A stretch of 64,000 bases of DNA from Tolypeutes matacus (lineage: Eukaryota; Chordata; Mammalia; Cingulata; Chlamyphoridae), in the NCBI GenBank assembly GCA_026826555.1, contig JAKSZT010054335.1, forward strand, positions 9,161,790 through 9,225,789, read 5' to 3'. The notes beneath the pieces were generated by a model. It was not told the DNA's origin. It saw only the letters and a list, made by a program, of their open reading frames with translations, and ran no database searches. Below are positions 34,098 to 47,609 of the stretch, piece by piece. Both the position numbers and the translations under genes were made by a program. Position 1 is the first letter of the stretch; every line of letters begins with the position of its first letter.

Positions 34098-35324
34098 ATG
34101 GCGGCTGAGTGAGGTGTTGCCTGCGGGTGCATCGAGGGGGCCTGCAGCCTCTCCTCCCCATGGAAGGAGTGGATGGTCTTCTACCTGCCTGCACTGGACA
34201 GCTTTCAGGAGATGAGAGTCCTCTTGTCCTTTCACCAGTGTGCTCAGTGTGCATGTGAGTTTTCTTTTTGGCTTGCATCAGGGATTTGCCTCTTCCTTAG
34301 TGCCTGGGAGGGTGATAAGGACATGCCTCCCCAGGCTAGTACCAGTGGGGAGCCGCTTTCCTTCTTCAGGACCATCTGGCTGCAGCTGCAACTCGGCTCC
34401 TGGCTGCCCTGCAGCTGGGAATAGCTTTCTCGCTCCCCAGCAGGCACCAGGAAGGGTGGGGTATGTGTGTGCATGCAGGTTGGAAAGCCGAGGAGCAGGG
34501 GGACAAGCCTCCACCACTGCTTCCCTCCCCCTCCATCTGCTTGGCTTGGCTCCTTGCAGGGCTACCTGGCCCCAGAAGGCACGAGCAGGCTGTGTGTGTC
34601 CTGTGTGCTCTGGGCTTCTGCTGCAGTGGGAGGGGAGGCCTGTCAACCTACTTCCCCTCTACGCTCACCATGGGGGCAGCAGGACTCAGTCTTGGGTTTT
34701 ATGTGAGGTGTGTGCACTATGTACATATGCCTGTGTGCAGGGAAGGAATTTTGGCTTGAAAATGTTTTTTTTTTGGCAAAGATAGCACTTCTCCTAAAGG
34801 AGATGGCAGAACTTGCCAAACTAAGCCTCTAGAAGAAAATATAACAGAGCATGTGAAAGAAATCCATGTTCAAACATTGGCAAGTGTGAAACATTCAAGA
34901 TTGTCAGAGCAGAATTAAATTAAGCTGGTCTCTGGCAAGTGTTTGGAATGAACACAGAACTGGAGCAAGCTGGCGGTAGTGACTGCTCTGGCATCTCTGC
35001 AGGCTCCTAGGCAAAGCCCGGGAAGCCTGAGCACTGTGCACACGAGGCTAATTGCTTTGTGTCTTACCTTTTGAACAGTTGAGTGTGGTTACAGGGCCAA
35101 AGGTTATTTCTCCCTTGCTTATCTGCTTCCTGGGTTTTGGGTGGGTAGAGAGTAGACAGTTGGGTGGGCAGAAGAGAGGGGGCTGGAAGGAAGAAGCTGC
35201 TATAAGAAATGGAGTTTCCCTCCCCTCCACACTCAATTACAGGCAGTGTAGGGCTTAAGTTCATTTCAAAGCATCTATTGGGCACCCCCAGAACATTTGC
35301 TGAGCAAATATTGTGCTAGAGACC
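34098..35324. other. Unassigned sequence
   Basis: No gene or clear repeat is seen. The open frame at 34240-34785 has no recognisable domain. Confidence 0.4.
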
Positions 35325-35734
35325 TGCTGTGGGTTGGACTGTGTCCCCCAGAGGGGTGTTCAAGCCCCCACCATGTGTGAATGGAGACTTCTTTGGAATA
35401 GGGTCTTTGCAGATGTCATCAAGTCAGGATGAAGTGCAATGGACCCTAAATCTGGTGGCTGATGTCCTTATAAGGAGAGAGAGACTTGGAGACACGCAGA
35501 CGCTCAGGGGAGAAGGCCATGTGAAGATGGTGCAGAGACTGGAGTGACATGGCCACATGCCAAGGAGAAGCTGAAAGAGGTGAGGAGAGGTCTTCCTGGA
35601 GCCTTAGGAGGGAGCACGGCCTTGCCGACACCTTGATTTCAGATCTCTGCCTTCAGAATTCTGAGAGAGTAAATTTTTGTTGTTTTAAGCCACTCAGGTT
35701 GTGATGATTTGTTATGGAAGCTCTGGGAAACTAA
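35325..35734 (+). mobile_element. MLT1-type MaLR LTR
   Basis: Sense-oriented LTR: 'gggttggactgtgtccccca', 'agggtctttgcagatgtcat', 'gtccttataaggagagagag', 'ccgacaccttgatttcag', 'aattctgagagagtaaat' and 'tgttgttttaagccactcag' occur in the expected order, ending with 'ggaaacta'. It is a solo or near-solo copy and old. Confidence 0.85.
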
Positions 35735-36839
35735 ACCCAGATTCTCCTTCCTGTCTACAGTCTATAGAGGCACATTTGGTGAACCAGAATAAAAGGCAAT
35801 GAGAAACCAATGTCATGTTGGCGATAGACGCTGAGTGCTTGGGTACGCAGGTTCAGAGCCATAAATTCTGATAGCGTTGTCTTAATGGGGCAGGATGGAA
35901 TTGGGGAGTCCATCACAAAAAAAAAATGCTAGCATTGGAACAGTTATAGAAACATGCAGAATCTGGAGAGGGGTGGTGGGGTGGGCTGGCAGTCCAGCTG
36001 GCCATGGGCCAGGAGGGGTCGAGCAGTGAACCAGAGGCCTCCTGTACCTCCTGCTTCCTGTGTTCTCTTCTGTGGCCCATAGGGGAAGAATGTGGCAAGG
36101 AGGGCTGCAGCCCAACTGTGGACTCCTGCGAGCGATGCCCATTCCTGCCCCGTGGCAGCTGAACCAGTGCTCTTCTCTTTCCCACATCTTGGCAATGACA
36201 TTGGCCTCGCAGATTGTGCTAGAATGGTGCTGACTAGGATTCTCTTATGGAGCCTGGTAGCCTGTGGATGTACCTGACAGTCCCTCCCCCCTCCTCCTTC
36301 TCTGAAGACGTGGAAGGCCACCGCCTCTGTGCCTGCCTAGCCAAATTTGAGTCAGGTTCTCTTGATTCCATTCCACACCTTGAGCCTTGACAGTCAACAC
36401 GTCACAGGGTCTCTGTCTTGGAGTTTTGTGGGCAGCATCTTCTAGCTCAGGGCTCTCTTCTCTCCACCATCTCTGCATGTCCAGAGAGAGCGTTTGCCTT
36501 AGAGCCTCAGACTGTAGCTCTTTGGCACCTGGTTTACTGTCCAGTGGGGACCAGCTGAGGACAATCACCACTCCCCACAATCGCAACCCACTGGGTGTCC
36601 ACTGTGTGCACACCTCCCGACAGGCCACAGGTGCAGGTTCTCACGGTAATCATTTGCTCAAAGGTGTGAGCTCAGCAACTGTCTCCTAGGGCAACTGCCT
36701 TTCTGTTGGGCAATTACCTGAGGAGTTCTCAGTGGATTTTCCCGCTTGGCCTTTTAAATGATCCCAAGTCGTTTTTCTGAGAATGTAAAATTGCTTAAGG
36801 GATATTAGGAATTTCGTTAAGAAATACTTCAAACCAATG
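35735..36839. other. Unassigned sequence
   Basis: Nothing that I can name. Several open frames around 36.0-36.6 kb have no recognised motif. Confidence 0.4.
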
Positions 36840-37990
36840 CATTTATTTGGGAAGACTTGACATCTTTATAACATTTCATTTTCTCATTCAAAAACATGGT
36901 TATTTATGTCTTCTTTTTATGTCTTCCTGTAAAGTATATCTTTATCCACGTCCCACATTAAGGTTATTCTTAGGTATTTCATATTTTGTTATTGTAAATT
37001 TGATAATTTTTTCATTGTGCTTTCTAATTCTCTGTGTATGCACGTATATATAATATGCAAAATGAATGAAAGTTTTTGAATTTTTACTTTTTTAGATTTT
37101 CTATTTTATTTTTATGTATGTGTATGCATGTGTGTGTTATTTTGCTTTGATATGGAACATCATTGGACGGAAACTTTATTTCATTCTTTCACTTACTAAG
37201 TATCTGTTTTTTTTTGTTTCATGTCTTATTGCATTGGCTAGACTGTGTATATGTGTGTGTATGTATACTTGTATGTATATATATGTACACTAAATATATA
37301 AATATAATATTAAATATGGAGATGAGTTGATGTCCTTATAGGCCCCTTATTTATTTGTTTGTTGATCTAAGAAATGTTGTTATATGGAATGTTAAGGTAG
37401 TACCTTAGTACTGATATGTTAACTGCTTTTTAAAAAACATCAGATATGGTTCTTAAATTTTTGATATTTATTGAAATAATCATCTTATTTTCCCCCAATG
37501 TCCTTGAGATAATATGCTTAATAACTAGATTTCTTAATATTTAACCATCTGTATATTCCCATGATAAACCATATTTGGTCAGCTATGATGCTGCATTATA
37601 TTTACCACTTCATTTAGATTTTTTAAAATATCCATATTATAAGTGCTATTGACCTTCAGTTTTCTATATTGTATTCTCTTTGCTAGGTTGTAGAATCAGA
37701 GTTATGGTAAAGTCATAAAATGAATAAAAAGTTTATCAGATTTTTCTATGCAAATGTATATAGCAAAAGTCCTATTTGTTTATAAGAATTTGCCTACAAA
37801 ACTAACTGGTCAGAGCTCTTTGAGCAGGCTGATCATTGATAGTAATGTCCATTTCTTTCATGATTATCTGTCTCTTAAAATGTTGTACTTATTGATTCTT
37901 CCTCCTATATGTTGTCTCCCCAAATCATCCATTTCAAAGTTACTAGCAAAGAGTTGCCCATAGTATTCTAGTAATAGAGTAACTTCTTCA
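36840..37990 (-). mobile_element. Degraded antisense L1 ORF2 (reverse-transcriptase region)
   Basis: An AT-rich stretch with the reverse-complement features of L1 ORF2: 'aggttattcttaggtatttc', 'ttattgtaaatttga' and then 'cttattgcattggctagact', followed after a gap by 'gatcattgatagtaatgtcc', 'atttctttcatgatta' and 'agttgcccatagtattctag'. It is rich in stops and indels, so it is a long-dead copy. A 'tatgtatatatatg' run near 37255-37290 is low-complexity. Confidence 0.65.
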
Positions 37991-39653
37991 TAGCACTTGT
38001 GTCAGTCCCAGTTTTGCATATTTTCACTTTCTAACTTTTCCCTTCAATTAGATTTCTGGGAAATCTATATACTTTATTGTTTTGGATTCCATGTGATTGG
38101 TTTTTAGAATTTCAACTTTTAGCATAAACTTTTGGTTTCACTGCATTACAACAAAACTTGTAGAATTGAATTAATATCAGTTAATTGCTCCTGCAAGTAA
38201 TATCAATTAATTAATATTAATTAATTTCTCTGGCAGCAGGCAATTTTAGGTAAACATTTAGCTTCAAACATAATAGTTCTCCTTACAGAGAAGAGGGACT
38301 CGGCGATAGCTCGAGGTATAGGAAGACTATCAAGAAGAGATCACACATCCACGTGAAGTGTCCAGTGGTTGGAGATGATAAAACTTTTAGGTTGCAAGGC
38401 TACATCTGATTCATGTAGGTGATACACATTCTCCCTCTTCTTTCCACTCACTCTCTTTCCAGGTCTGCTCAATTCCTGGAATCCAGTCTTCCCCCCTCCC
38501 CGCCATTCACCCTTCATTCCTTGTTTAGGCTTCAACTTTGTCCCCAGACTGGATCCTTGGGAGCCATCATCAATCTTTGCTTTGAAACTGGAAGTTTTCC
38601 TCAATTGTCTGAAACTCCATTTTTATGCCCTGAATATGGAACAGAGTTATTCCATAAAAAATGGATTTTCCAGAAAAGTGCGAATTGGCAATTTACCCCA
38701 TGAACGTCATTGAAAAACAGTTCTTTTATATTTAACCAATAGTGGGAGCCCTAGCAAGGTAGTGCTTTCCTTCTTTCCTTTCAATGATTAGTTTCAGGAT
38801 AAATAAATTCTAACTAATCAATTTGAATGATTAAGAAAGAAGACATTAGAGAAGAACTCAAACATTATTCATATCTTTTAAAAACTAAACATCCTTATTA
38901 AACAAGTCTGGTGATTCTGAGGAAAAATGGGAGTTGACTTTATCCTTTGAGAGACTTAAGGTCTCTTAAGTTGCTGAGTTTTCAACCCAGCTACCGGTTC
39001 CTTCATGAAAACCATAAAGCCATCGTCAAACTTCTAAAGGAAAACCTGGTCTTCAGTTTGCCTCTTTTGGGTGAAAAAGAGAACTAAACATTACGAATGT
39101 TCACTCCGTTTCACCAGCCATTTTTCTCGGCCGCCATCAGGGAAGGAAAACGAGTTCAGTGCCCCTGTTTTCAGGGAGGTGCGACCACGGAAAACCGAGC
39201 ATGTTTTATTGCCATCTTGGTGACAGGGATTATGTGGTTGCCATTTGCTACTGACTTACTTTTTCTGCTGTATCTTGAAAATGGTGTGGCGGTTGCCAGC
39301 ACCGGAAGAGCCAAGCTGCAGAGAGGTGTGCTTTCCACGCAGGTCTCGTGCAGTGCAGGACTCCTGGGGGTGACCGAAGGGTGGGGAACAGGCTCCTTTG
39401 CCAAAACTACGGGGTGTTTGAAACACCACCCAGGGTTTCTGCTCCGTTTTGTTTGCTTGCTTAAGAACTCTGCTCCAAGAAAAACAAATTCAAGGATCTG
39501 TGAAGTGGAATTCTACCCTATGTTTCTGTTCCTACTAACAGAAAAATGACTGATTTTGCTTAATGAGAACAAACTATTCTACATTCAGATGTTACTCTGG
39601 GATTTCGTATGTAAATATATTTGCCGTCACCTGCTGTGGATACCCTGAAATAT
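37991..39653. other. Unassigned AT-rich sequence
   Basis: AT-rich up to about 38.2 kb, possibly more decayed L1. After that, nothing nameable. An open frame of 150 codons at 39097-39549 has no recognisable domain or splice context. Confidence 0.4.
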
Positions 39654-39850
39654 CGCTGAGCCAGGGGTTCTCATGCGTGGCCGTGCATCTGAGCCAGTGG
39701 ACGGGCTTGTTAAAACCAAGCGGTGGGACCCCACTCCCGAGTTTCTGATGAGTGATCTGGGATGGGGCCTGAGAAGTCACGTTTTTGAGAAGTTCCAGGA
39801 GGCGCTGACGTGGCTGGGCCAGTGGCCATACTTTAGAACCAGCATGCTAG
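39654..39850 (+). repeat. MER5A-type DNA transposon remnant (hAT-Charlie MITE)
   Basis: The segment starts near 'gagccaggggttctcatgcg', continues with 'cttgttaaaaccaagcggtg', 'gggaccccactcccgagttt' and 'cctgagaagtcacgttttt', and ends with 'actttagaaccagca'. This is the MER5A order, including the 'ggttctca' start and the 'gagaacca'-like end. It is non-autonomous. Confidence 0.75.
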
Positions 39851-42204
39851 CAAACTTGTGAGTTAAGTGAAAGTGCTCATAAAACTTCTTAATCATTGAA
39901 GTTTTTTCATGACACAGTTTCATAGGTAAGTGAAAAGTAGAAACCCGAAGGTGCATGCAAATGAGACCTAATGCCACCTGGTGGTTCATCTCCCCTTCCA
40001 AATTTGAGCTCCACGGCCGCCTCCGGAGAAGCGCGCTGTCATGGCCCCGGGAGTTAGGCAAGCGTGAACCATGCTCCTTTGGCGTCCTGAACGCCGGCGC
40101 CTCTAGCTTTGCGGCATGCCTGGCACGGTCTGGAGGCCACTCCTCAGCAAGCCCAAGCGCACAAACAACATGCTGTCAAAGCAGACACCTTTCCAGGTTC
40201 CTGTGGGACTAGAGGAAGAGGCTAAGCCTCTCTCTACTCAGGGTCATCACAGAAGAAGCTCATATTCTTTGCCAGGCTTGGGCTGGCTAACGAGGTGAAG
40301 GCAGCACTCCCGCCTGTGCCCAGGGAGACTTGTCGGCTCGTGCTACGCAGCGATGGGCGCCAGAAGGTTCACTGAGGAAGCCCAGGGCCAGGGCCAGGCC
40401 GGAGGGGGCCACGCCCAACTCCCTCCTTCAGGCCTTCCAGTCTCAGGTCTACACTGGGAGGAAATGAAAACTTGTGCAAAGGCAGTTGCCTGATTCTTCC
40501 TGTGGCCGAGGAGCCAAGGTGGCCAGCTCCCTGCAGTCGTCCCCTGCGACGGCTGGCTCGGCAAGCCCCCGACTGCCCGGTGCTGTCCGCTCTCCACTGG
40601 AATACTGGAATAGCCTTTGGATTCTCAAAATATGTTTTGACTAGTGCCGAGCTCTGTGGAGATTTGATACAGGCTGCTTTCTGAAGACTCCATGTTGGGT
40701 GTTTTGAAAGTGAGCGCATGAGCCGGATTTCTACATGGCTGCGGTGTTCTGGACGTGCAGCACTTGTGGCTAACGTGTCAGACGAGGACAACGAAGCCTC
40801 TGAGGTCTTTCCCCTGGAGAATCGCAGCAGAAGAGTCGAGGGTTAAGAAAGTGCATGTATTTGAGGCAATTGGGGCATTGTTGTAAGATAATTTCCTTTA
40901 CTTTTATTTTAAAAATTTTTGGTTAAAGATAAGGAGAGATAAAATTAAGCTGAGAATTTACACTGAATTTAGAATCTGTGGTCACATCTACCCCTATCCT
41001 GCTTTCCCTGAGCATCTGATTTTATATAGCAGGGCAAAGCTGATAGTGTCAAAGTTGAATCTCTTTATTAGCACTCTGAGCAGCAATGGCTTTATAAAAC
41101 TCACAAAATTTTATTACATTGACGAAAGAACAGCATATGCAGAACGATGCCTTGTACTCCGTTGGAATAGCTTTCCTTGGTCAAGGTTCTCTGCTGCAGT
41201 GAGTGCCCCACAATTCATTATTTAGCAATTGTTCTTTATCCTTGATTTGATGGTTTCATTGTCCATGTTTTTATTATTTTAATTCCTCCCATCTACTCAG
41301 GAAGGAATAATAAGAAAACCCAGGGCCCTACAGATGATGTTTGCAGCTGTTTGGTTTCGTCTGCAATCTGCCTCCCCTGGTGACACTGGCGTGCTCCAGC
41401 CACGGGGATGGTAGGTGCTTCCGTGCGCAGTGGCCTCGCTTGTGGCGTTACCCTACATAAATGCCTCTTTCAAACTGGTGTTTTTGTGCTTCTCTGCAAG
41501 GTTAATTTTATTTCTATATTTCAACTATTAAAAAAAAACCTCATTGAGAAATATATGATTGTTTTGATGAAATTTATCAAATCCATGGGTGGGTGGCAGA
41601 AACGATGATGACAGAGTGCTATAGGATTGGGATGTCGTAGGGTACTTCCCAGCCACCCAGGCCTGGCCTGCACTCTCACCCTGGCCAGGCCACAAGGCCC
41701 AGGGCACACTTGACCATTTCCTGGATGTTCCAATTTTGGGTCAAATAAATGTATACCGTTTGTTCTACACACTTTTCAAAACTGGTTGGTGAAGCCGTCC
41801 TCAGATGGCCTGCCTGGGAGCCGGCTGCGAGTGGAGATGTGGCTGATGGTGTCCGAGCCATGCGTGCCCCTCCGCTGCACGCTTCCCACCTGCCTGGCTT
41901 CATGGCTCCTTCTCCCTGCGGGCGAGACCACACAGCTTCTTTTCAGTGGGAAACCTCCATGGATCTTCATGATCTCATGGCGTGGATTTCCAAAACATAC
42001 CTGAACTGGGAAGACAAGGCTGCTGCGGCTGCCCCGCATCGGGGCTCAGACAGGTGGGGCCCGTGCCAGCCCCTGGGACCTGTGCCTGGACGGCGTCCAT
42101 TCCCCTTTCTCAGCAACTTCCCACCCAGCTTATAGCGATGTGAGACTCTGAGCTCACAACCGCCCCCATGAATGGGAACTTGTGGACGTGTGATGCACAT
42201 GGCA
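39851..42204. other. Unassigned sequence
   Basis: I see no gene or repeat that can be named with confidence. The local open frames are short and unsupported. Confidence 0.4.
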
Positions 42205-42385
42205 GCGCTTTTTAAAAATTTTTATTGTGGTGACATATGTACAAACTAGCCTAAAATTTCCCATCTTAGCCACCTTCAAGGATGCAGTCAATTACACTCG
42301 CAATGCTGCGCTGCCATCAGCACCGTCCACGGACAAAACTTCTTTGTCGCCCCAAACCGAACTCCGTACCCGTGAAACTCTGGCT
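42205..42385 (-). mobile_element. L1-type 3'UTR fragment (antisense)
   Basis: The segment 'tttttattgtggtgacatat', 'gtacaaactagcctaaaatt', 'tcccatcttagccaccttca' and 'ggatgcagtcaattacactc', followed by 'gccccaaaccgaactccgta', is the reverse complement of the terminal 3'UTR of an old L1. A related fragment lies at 51540-51800. Confidence 0.7.
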
Positions 42386-45370
42386 CCGCATTCGCTCCGG
42401 CGGCTGCTTGGGTCTCTGTGAGTTGGCTTGTTCCAGAGCTGTCAGGCGAGTGGGGCTGCACAATGCTTGGCCTCCTCGTCCGCTCGCTTCGCTGGTCGTG
42501 GCCTCCCCTGGCTCCGCGTGGCGCCGGTTTGCAGGCCACGCTCTCTCCTGCCTGCGCTGTGTCTGGTCCGCCCAGCCCCTGCCTGCATTCTGGCATCCTT
42601 GCTGGAGCCACGGGCCCTGGAGCAGCCTTCGCTAAAGACCAGACTTCTCTGCTTGCTTTCATCTTTCTGCCTCCGTGAAGTTAAAGCTTTATTGAGCTTC
42701 CTCTGGTCCTTGACATAAAATTTCCTTTGTCTCCAGGTTCAGGAGTTGGGTCTGAGACCCTGGGCTCACTGCTTCTCTCTTGACCCACCCAGGGGTCTCC
42801 CAGGACTTGGCCTTCTTAGGTTGCCGCTCCCCTTAACTTCTTCAATACTTTCTTGGGCTTCTCACGGCCCCTGAGTCATCTGCGTTTTATTCATTGTCCA
42901 CCTTCCACCCAGATACTCTGCGGCTCATTAAAATCCATACTGACGGTGTCCTCCCTGGCTCTGTGGAAGTCTCATCTGTCACTGCAGAGTGTGCCTATTC
43001 CACGTTCATGCCTGGAAAGGGTCCTCGTCAGGGGATTCTCATTAAGCATCGACTGCAGAAAAGGCGCTTCACAGATGCTCACACCCAGTGCCGGCGGGCG
43101 AGGCCTGTCGCGGCCTGAGGAAGGAGCCCTTGGCTCTTCAGAGAGCGCGTGCAAGTTCCTGTGGCTGGCAAGCCGGTGGGCAGTGCAGAACTCACGGAGT
43201 GCCTCCGGCCCTAAGGCCAGAGCACCTTCTCCGTGCGGCAGCACCTCAGACCCTGCTCCAGTCTGAGGCAGCCCCTCTGGGGGCGGGCAGAGTGTCCGGC
43301 CCAGGCACTGGGCTGAGGAAGGCTGTGGCCAGCACTCGGAGGCAGCTGTGTGCAGAGGTGCAGCCTACGCTGAGATCAGCCTCCCCAGTAGCCTCTTCTC
43401 CCTGGAAGCTGGGAGCCGAAGCTGTGGAGGCTTCGTGGAGGGGCTCCTAAAGCTTGGGCCTTGGGAGTGAGGGGGAAGGGACAGTTGGGGGGTTCATCCC
43501 TCAGGGCAGGTCCAGGTCCATTTTGGCCCTGATGTCCCCTTTCTCAGAACTCTTGCTCTGTGCACAAAAGCCAAGGAGGGAGAAAACAGGGAGTGCCTGG
43601 GTGGTGATGCAGAAGTCGGTTTCAGACACTGCAGGGGAAACTATTTTCCTAGTTACAACACAGTGCATGGGACTATTTTGGAAGTTTTTTATGTTGATCA
43701 ATGGCTAGATTTCCAATTCCTTTGAATTCCTCCAGAGTATTGTAAAGTTTTGGACACCCGTATATTTTAAATAAAATGTTTGTTGGAATGAAGGAACAAG
43801 CAAACTTCCAGTTTCTTAATTCCTTTTGATTTGTGGTCCTTCTCAATAAAAATGTAGTCGGCTTCTCCGGCAGTGACGAACGAGCCCCCCTCGTGTGGGG
43901 CCCACACTCTGGAGGTGCAGAGAAGACAAGCAACAGACACACGAAGGAGCGTGGGAGTGGCGCTGCCGGGCCACGAGTCAGGAGGGCCATGGCGTGGGGG
44001 CCCTGGCGTGGCTCCTCTGCCCACTCTGCAGCCCCACGTGTCCCCTGAACGAGGCGGAAAGCTGCTGTCTCCTCCAGTCCTGTGTGGAACTCCCTGAGTT
44101 CCTTCCCTGCCGAGGCCTAAGCCCCACAGCAGGAGGCTGTATCCTTTCCTCAAATTGCTAAGGGGTGAACGTTTGAGAGGGGGGTGGGCAGGTGGGATTT
44201 TTTTAGTAAATGTAGGCTGGTTTCCTCTCGGCAGCCCTCTGATCAAAACACACTGGCCAGGCTGCACATGTGGTCACAACAGCAGGTGCTGGGCGTCCCC
44301 TGGGGCCGGTTGCTGGCAGCCAGGGGAGGCCCCGCTGCCCTGGGGCGGGCCGTGTGCAGCGGGCAGCCGAGCGTGGCCGCCACTCTCGGTCCGGGTGATG
44401 GGCGGGAAGTGCAGGCCACGGGCCCTGTGGGCAGAGCTGCTGGAGGGAGGTCAGGGCTCTGCTTCCCCAGCACCCCGTGGACGCCGTTAGGCTTTTGGGC
44501 AGCCCTTCCTTCGGGAGAAGCCCGGTGGGAGCAGGAGGCCTGGGTGTGGGGCCACGAGCCCCGAGAGAGAGACAGAGGAAGGATGCTTGTCCCATATGAG
44601 TCACACACTCTTCATGCTGGGTCGTTCCATCAAAGTTAACCAAACGAAAGGGAAAAGGTGAGTCACAAAAGGGCGTTAGAAGGCTGAGAACGGAGAGCAG
44701 CTGGTTCAGGCGGAGGAGCAGGCCCCCCTCAGGGGTGGCGAGGGGGGTGTTTGCACCGTCATTTATTTAGCTCGCGTGAGGAGAGGCCTCACATCAGCAG
44801 GGTCCTGTAAAAGCTCCAGGAAAGCGCTCGGCTTGGGGGCAGCAGTCCAGGCTTGCTCCGGACGCCCGGGCAGCATCCGCTCCTGGGCGGCGGCCGCAGT
44901 TCCTGCATCTCACCAGCCAGAGGACGAGGAGATGCTCCTCGGCAAAGGCGCGCCTTCCCCTGCCGCCAGCAGACCCCTCTGCCTTGCTTGTTTGGTGACC
45001 TGCCCTTTCCAAGGGCCGGCCCAGGGCGAGGGTGCAGGCTCCCCTTTAGGAGCTGGGGGCGGGGTGCGGAGAGCAGGCTTCCAGGTTCCTGTTCAGTGCT
45101 CTCCTCCGAAGCTGGAGGGTGTCGGTAAGTGACGCGCCCTGTCGGCCGAGCTGCAGGACTGAGCACTGTTGTCTCTGAGGACTGGTTGAGGCCTCTGGAC
45201 CTGGCTTTAGCTTGGAGGGGTGGTGGCGGAGCTAAGGAACATGCAGAAAATGATGCGGACATGCCTCACTCTGCCGTCACCTCCCTAGGAAGATGGGGGC
45301 TGGCCTTGCAAGGTGGGGGCACCCCGTTTAGGGATGAGGTGGGTTCAGTGATCTCGCCGAGCTCTCTCCG
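42386..45370. other. Unassigned, partly GC-rich sequence
   Basis: No gene is recognisable. CpG is locally frequent around 44.8-45.1 kb but below the density of the island at 16.6 kb. Just before copy B of the GC-rich repeat, 'gtttagggatgaggtgggtt' followed by 'cagtgatctcgccgag' (about 45328-45370) resembles the antisense MIR core. Confidence 0.4.
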
Positions 45371-45492
45371 AGCAGGCAGCTAGCTAGCGCCTGCCTCCTG
45401 CCCACCAGGCCGGGGTGCCCACGGCAGCCCCCGACTGTGCCCCACACCTGCCGCCAGCCTCCCCCCCCGCTCGAGATGCTCCCGGGCCGCCG
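45371..45492 (-). repeat. Unnamed GC-rich repeat, copy B (antisense)
   Basis: The reverse complement matches copy A at 10262-10402 in the same block order: 'ctcgag', 'ggctggcggcaggtgtgggg', 'ggctgccgtggg', 'caccccggcctggtgggcag' and 'tagctgcctgct'. Copy A carries short extra segments of about 5-10 bases. The 5'-flanking sequence of the two copies does not match. The similarity suggests a short interspersed sequence or a small duplicated segment. Confidence 0.6.
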
Positions 45493-47609
45493 GGACAGGC
45501 AGGCCCCTCCCAGACGCCGGCCCCAGGGCCTCGCCACTCCAGCTCCTGCAGCCCTGAGTCTCCATGGGGCTGAACTTGGGGGTTTGTGAGTTTGGGACCG
45601 TCCTCGGCGAGCATGGCAGGAGCTGCCTCATGGCTGACAGTAGGTGCACTTTGTTAACGGGCCTTTTCCTAGGCTCTAATCTTGATACGCTAGACTGGAG
45701 GCATCTAAAGTCCACTGTTTTAGCAGAGGCCTCTTCCCCCTGGCCAGAAGCTGCGTTGATACTTTTTAAAGTCTGTTTTCTGTGCTTTATACAGAAAGTA
45801 TACACTTGAGTAAGCTTTTAAGTGTTGGCCTTTGGGGCAGACATGCCATTTTGGTAATACAATATACAGATTACTGAAAAATTACATAGACTCTGGGCAG
45901 CGGTATTTCCTAACACATGCCTCTGCTCATGGGCTGGGACAATACTTGTAAGAAATGTTACTCATATAGCATTCTCTCTGAAGAATTCCTCCCGTTGGGT
46001 GGGAGCTGGGGCATAATATTGCCTTGAACACTTGATTTGGAATAAGGCACTAGAAATTTTAGAGATTGAGGGGTTTAGAATGCCAACTACCTCCTAGGAG
46101 ACCCAAACAAGAAAAAAGCTTCAAAATTTTTTTAATGTATCCTCTGAATTTAGAAATGTGTAATGAATATTCTTTTTGTTTTTTTCCTTATCTGGAGGCT
46201 GAGCAATCCCAGGCTGGGGTTTTCCCTTTACTGTGAGAGAAAAGAAAGCGTGTCTGGAACGGAGGGACTCGAGGGCCGCTTTTCGGGCTCCTGGAGTGGC
46301 GCGGCCTGCGCGGAGGCAAGGCGGTTATCCGTGCTAGAGTGGAGGGGGGGACGAGAGTCGCAGTTGGAGGCAGACTCTAGAGACTTGCTGTGCTGCCACA
46401 TTTTTGACTCAGCCTTGCCTGAAAAGTTCACATTGACAGGCAGGGCCTTTTTTTCAGGCAGTGTTTCTGTGTCTTGAGGGAATGTCATGAAACGCGGAGC
46501 TGGGTGTTTCCGAGCCACTGTCGCTGTCTAATTGCTGGATTTTTCACCTGAATTTTCTCAGGATGATTTCAGCCCTCCACGAATGAGAGATCATTAAAAA
46601 ATGCTGCCTTTGAGGGTGCCGAAAACAGCCCTTCAGCTGGGTCTGAAGACCCCCGGACCTCTCCCAGGCGGTGGCCGAGGTGACGCCGCCCTTTCTAAAG
46701 GACGCCATCGGCACAGCAGCCGCCACGGCCGCGTCTCGTGCTCCGCGCACATCCAGGCAGGCGTGAGAGTCCCCGGGCTCCCGCTAGGCCGTCGTCCCCT
46801 TCACTGCCCTCCAGGGCCTCATTCAAGTGCCCCCGACCCCCAGCCCCCTCACCTGGCCCACCCTTCCTTCAGGAAGAGAGGCCCCTTTCGGCAGGTTTTT
46901 CCATCTTCAGGAAACTGGCCTGGGTTATGGCGCCGTCAGCCCAGGTGGCCAGACAGCAGGGTCCCAGCTCCGATGGGAGCTGCGAGCTCGGTCTCCCCGC
47001 TCCGGGAGCCAGGACGGGGCCACCCAGCTCCAGTGTCTCCCGGAGCAGACCTGGGGGGCATTCTGAGGCCTAGAGGGCACTTCAAAGCGCGGGGCTGGAG
47101 AAGGTGAGAACGGAGTTGTTGAGACTATCTGAATATGCACCATGGAACGGCCTCGGAACGAGGTTTTGCAGTTAGTGCACCGAGGCACGTGCGCACACGT
47201 CAAGGCAAAGGGCCACAAAGCCTCTTCCGCGTGCTGCTCGTCGCTGGGCAGTGCTGTGCTCCCCCACGCGCACACGCTCGCGAGGCTGGGGCGGGCAGCA
47301 GGGCGGGGGCTCTCCTCTGGTCTGCTGCCGGCCTGCCCAGGCCCGGCTTGCCTCTTCACACCTGAGCTGTGAGCTGCTGGCTCAGTTTCCTCCTGACCGC
47401 AACGGTCGGCGTCTCTGTCGTTCTAGCCCTGCTGGCGCTTGTGCCTGATGCAGCACCAGGAGTCAGGATGCAGTGGAAGGGGCGCCCTGACAGCATCCCC
47501 GCAGCGCCTGGGCCTGCCTGCTGCAGCCGGGAAAGGCATCCCCTGGGCAGAGGATGCCTGATGGCCCACAGCTACCCACGGACCCTTCCCTCTAGGTGCT
47601 CCTCACCTG
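45493..47609. other. Unassigned sequence with moderate CpG density
   Basis: CpGs are moderately clustered around 46.66-46.80 and 46.92-47.03 kb. No exon, promoter signature or named repeat is seen. Open frames here are the usual consequence of high GC. Confidence 0.4.

Noticed and set aside
33801..34112. A cysteine/threonine repeat protein gene
   Set aside because: Frames stay open on both strands because units are 30 or 33 bp. There is no start context, no domain and there is an N gap inside.
44776..45262. A second CpG island
   Set aside because: CpGs are present but scattered, well below the density of the 16.6 kb island; kept only as a remark.
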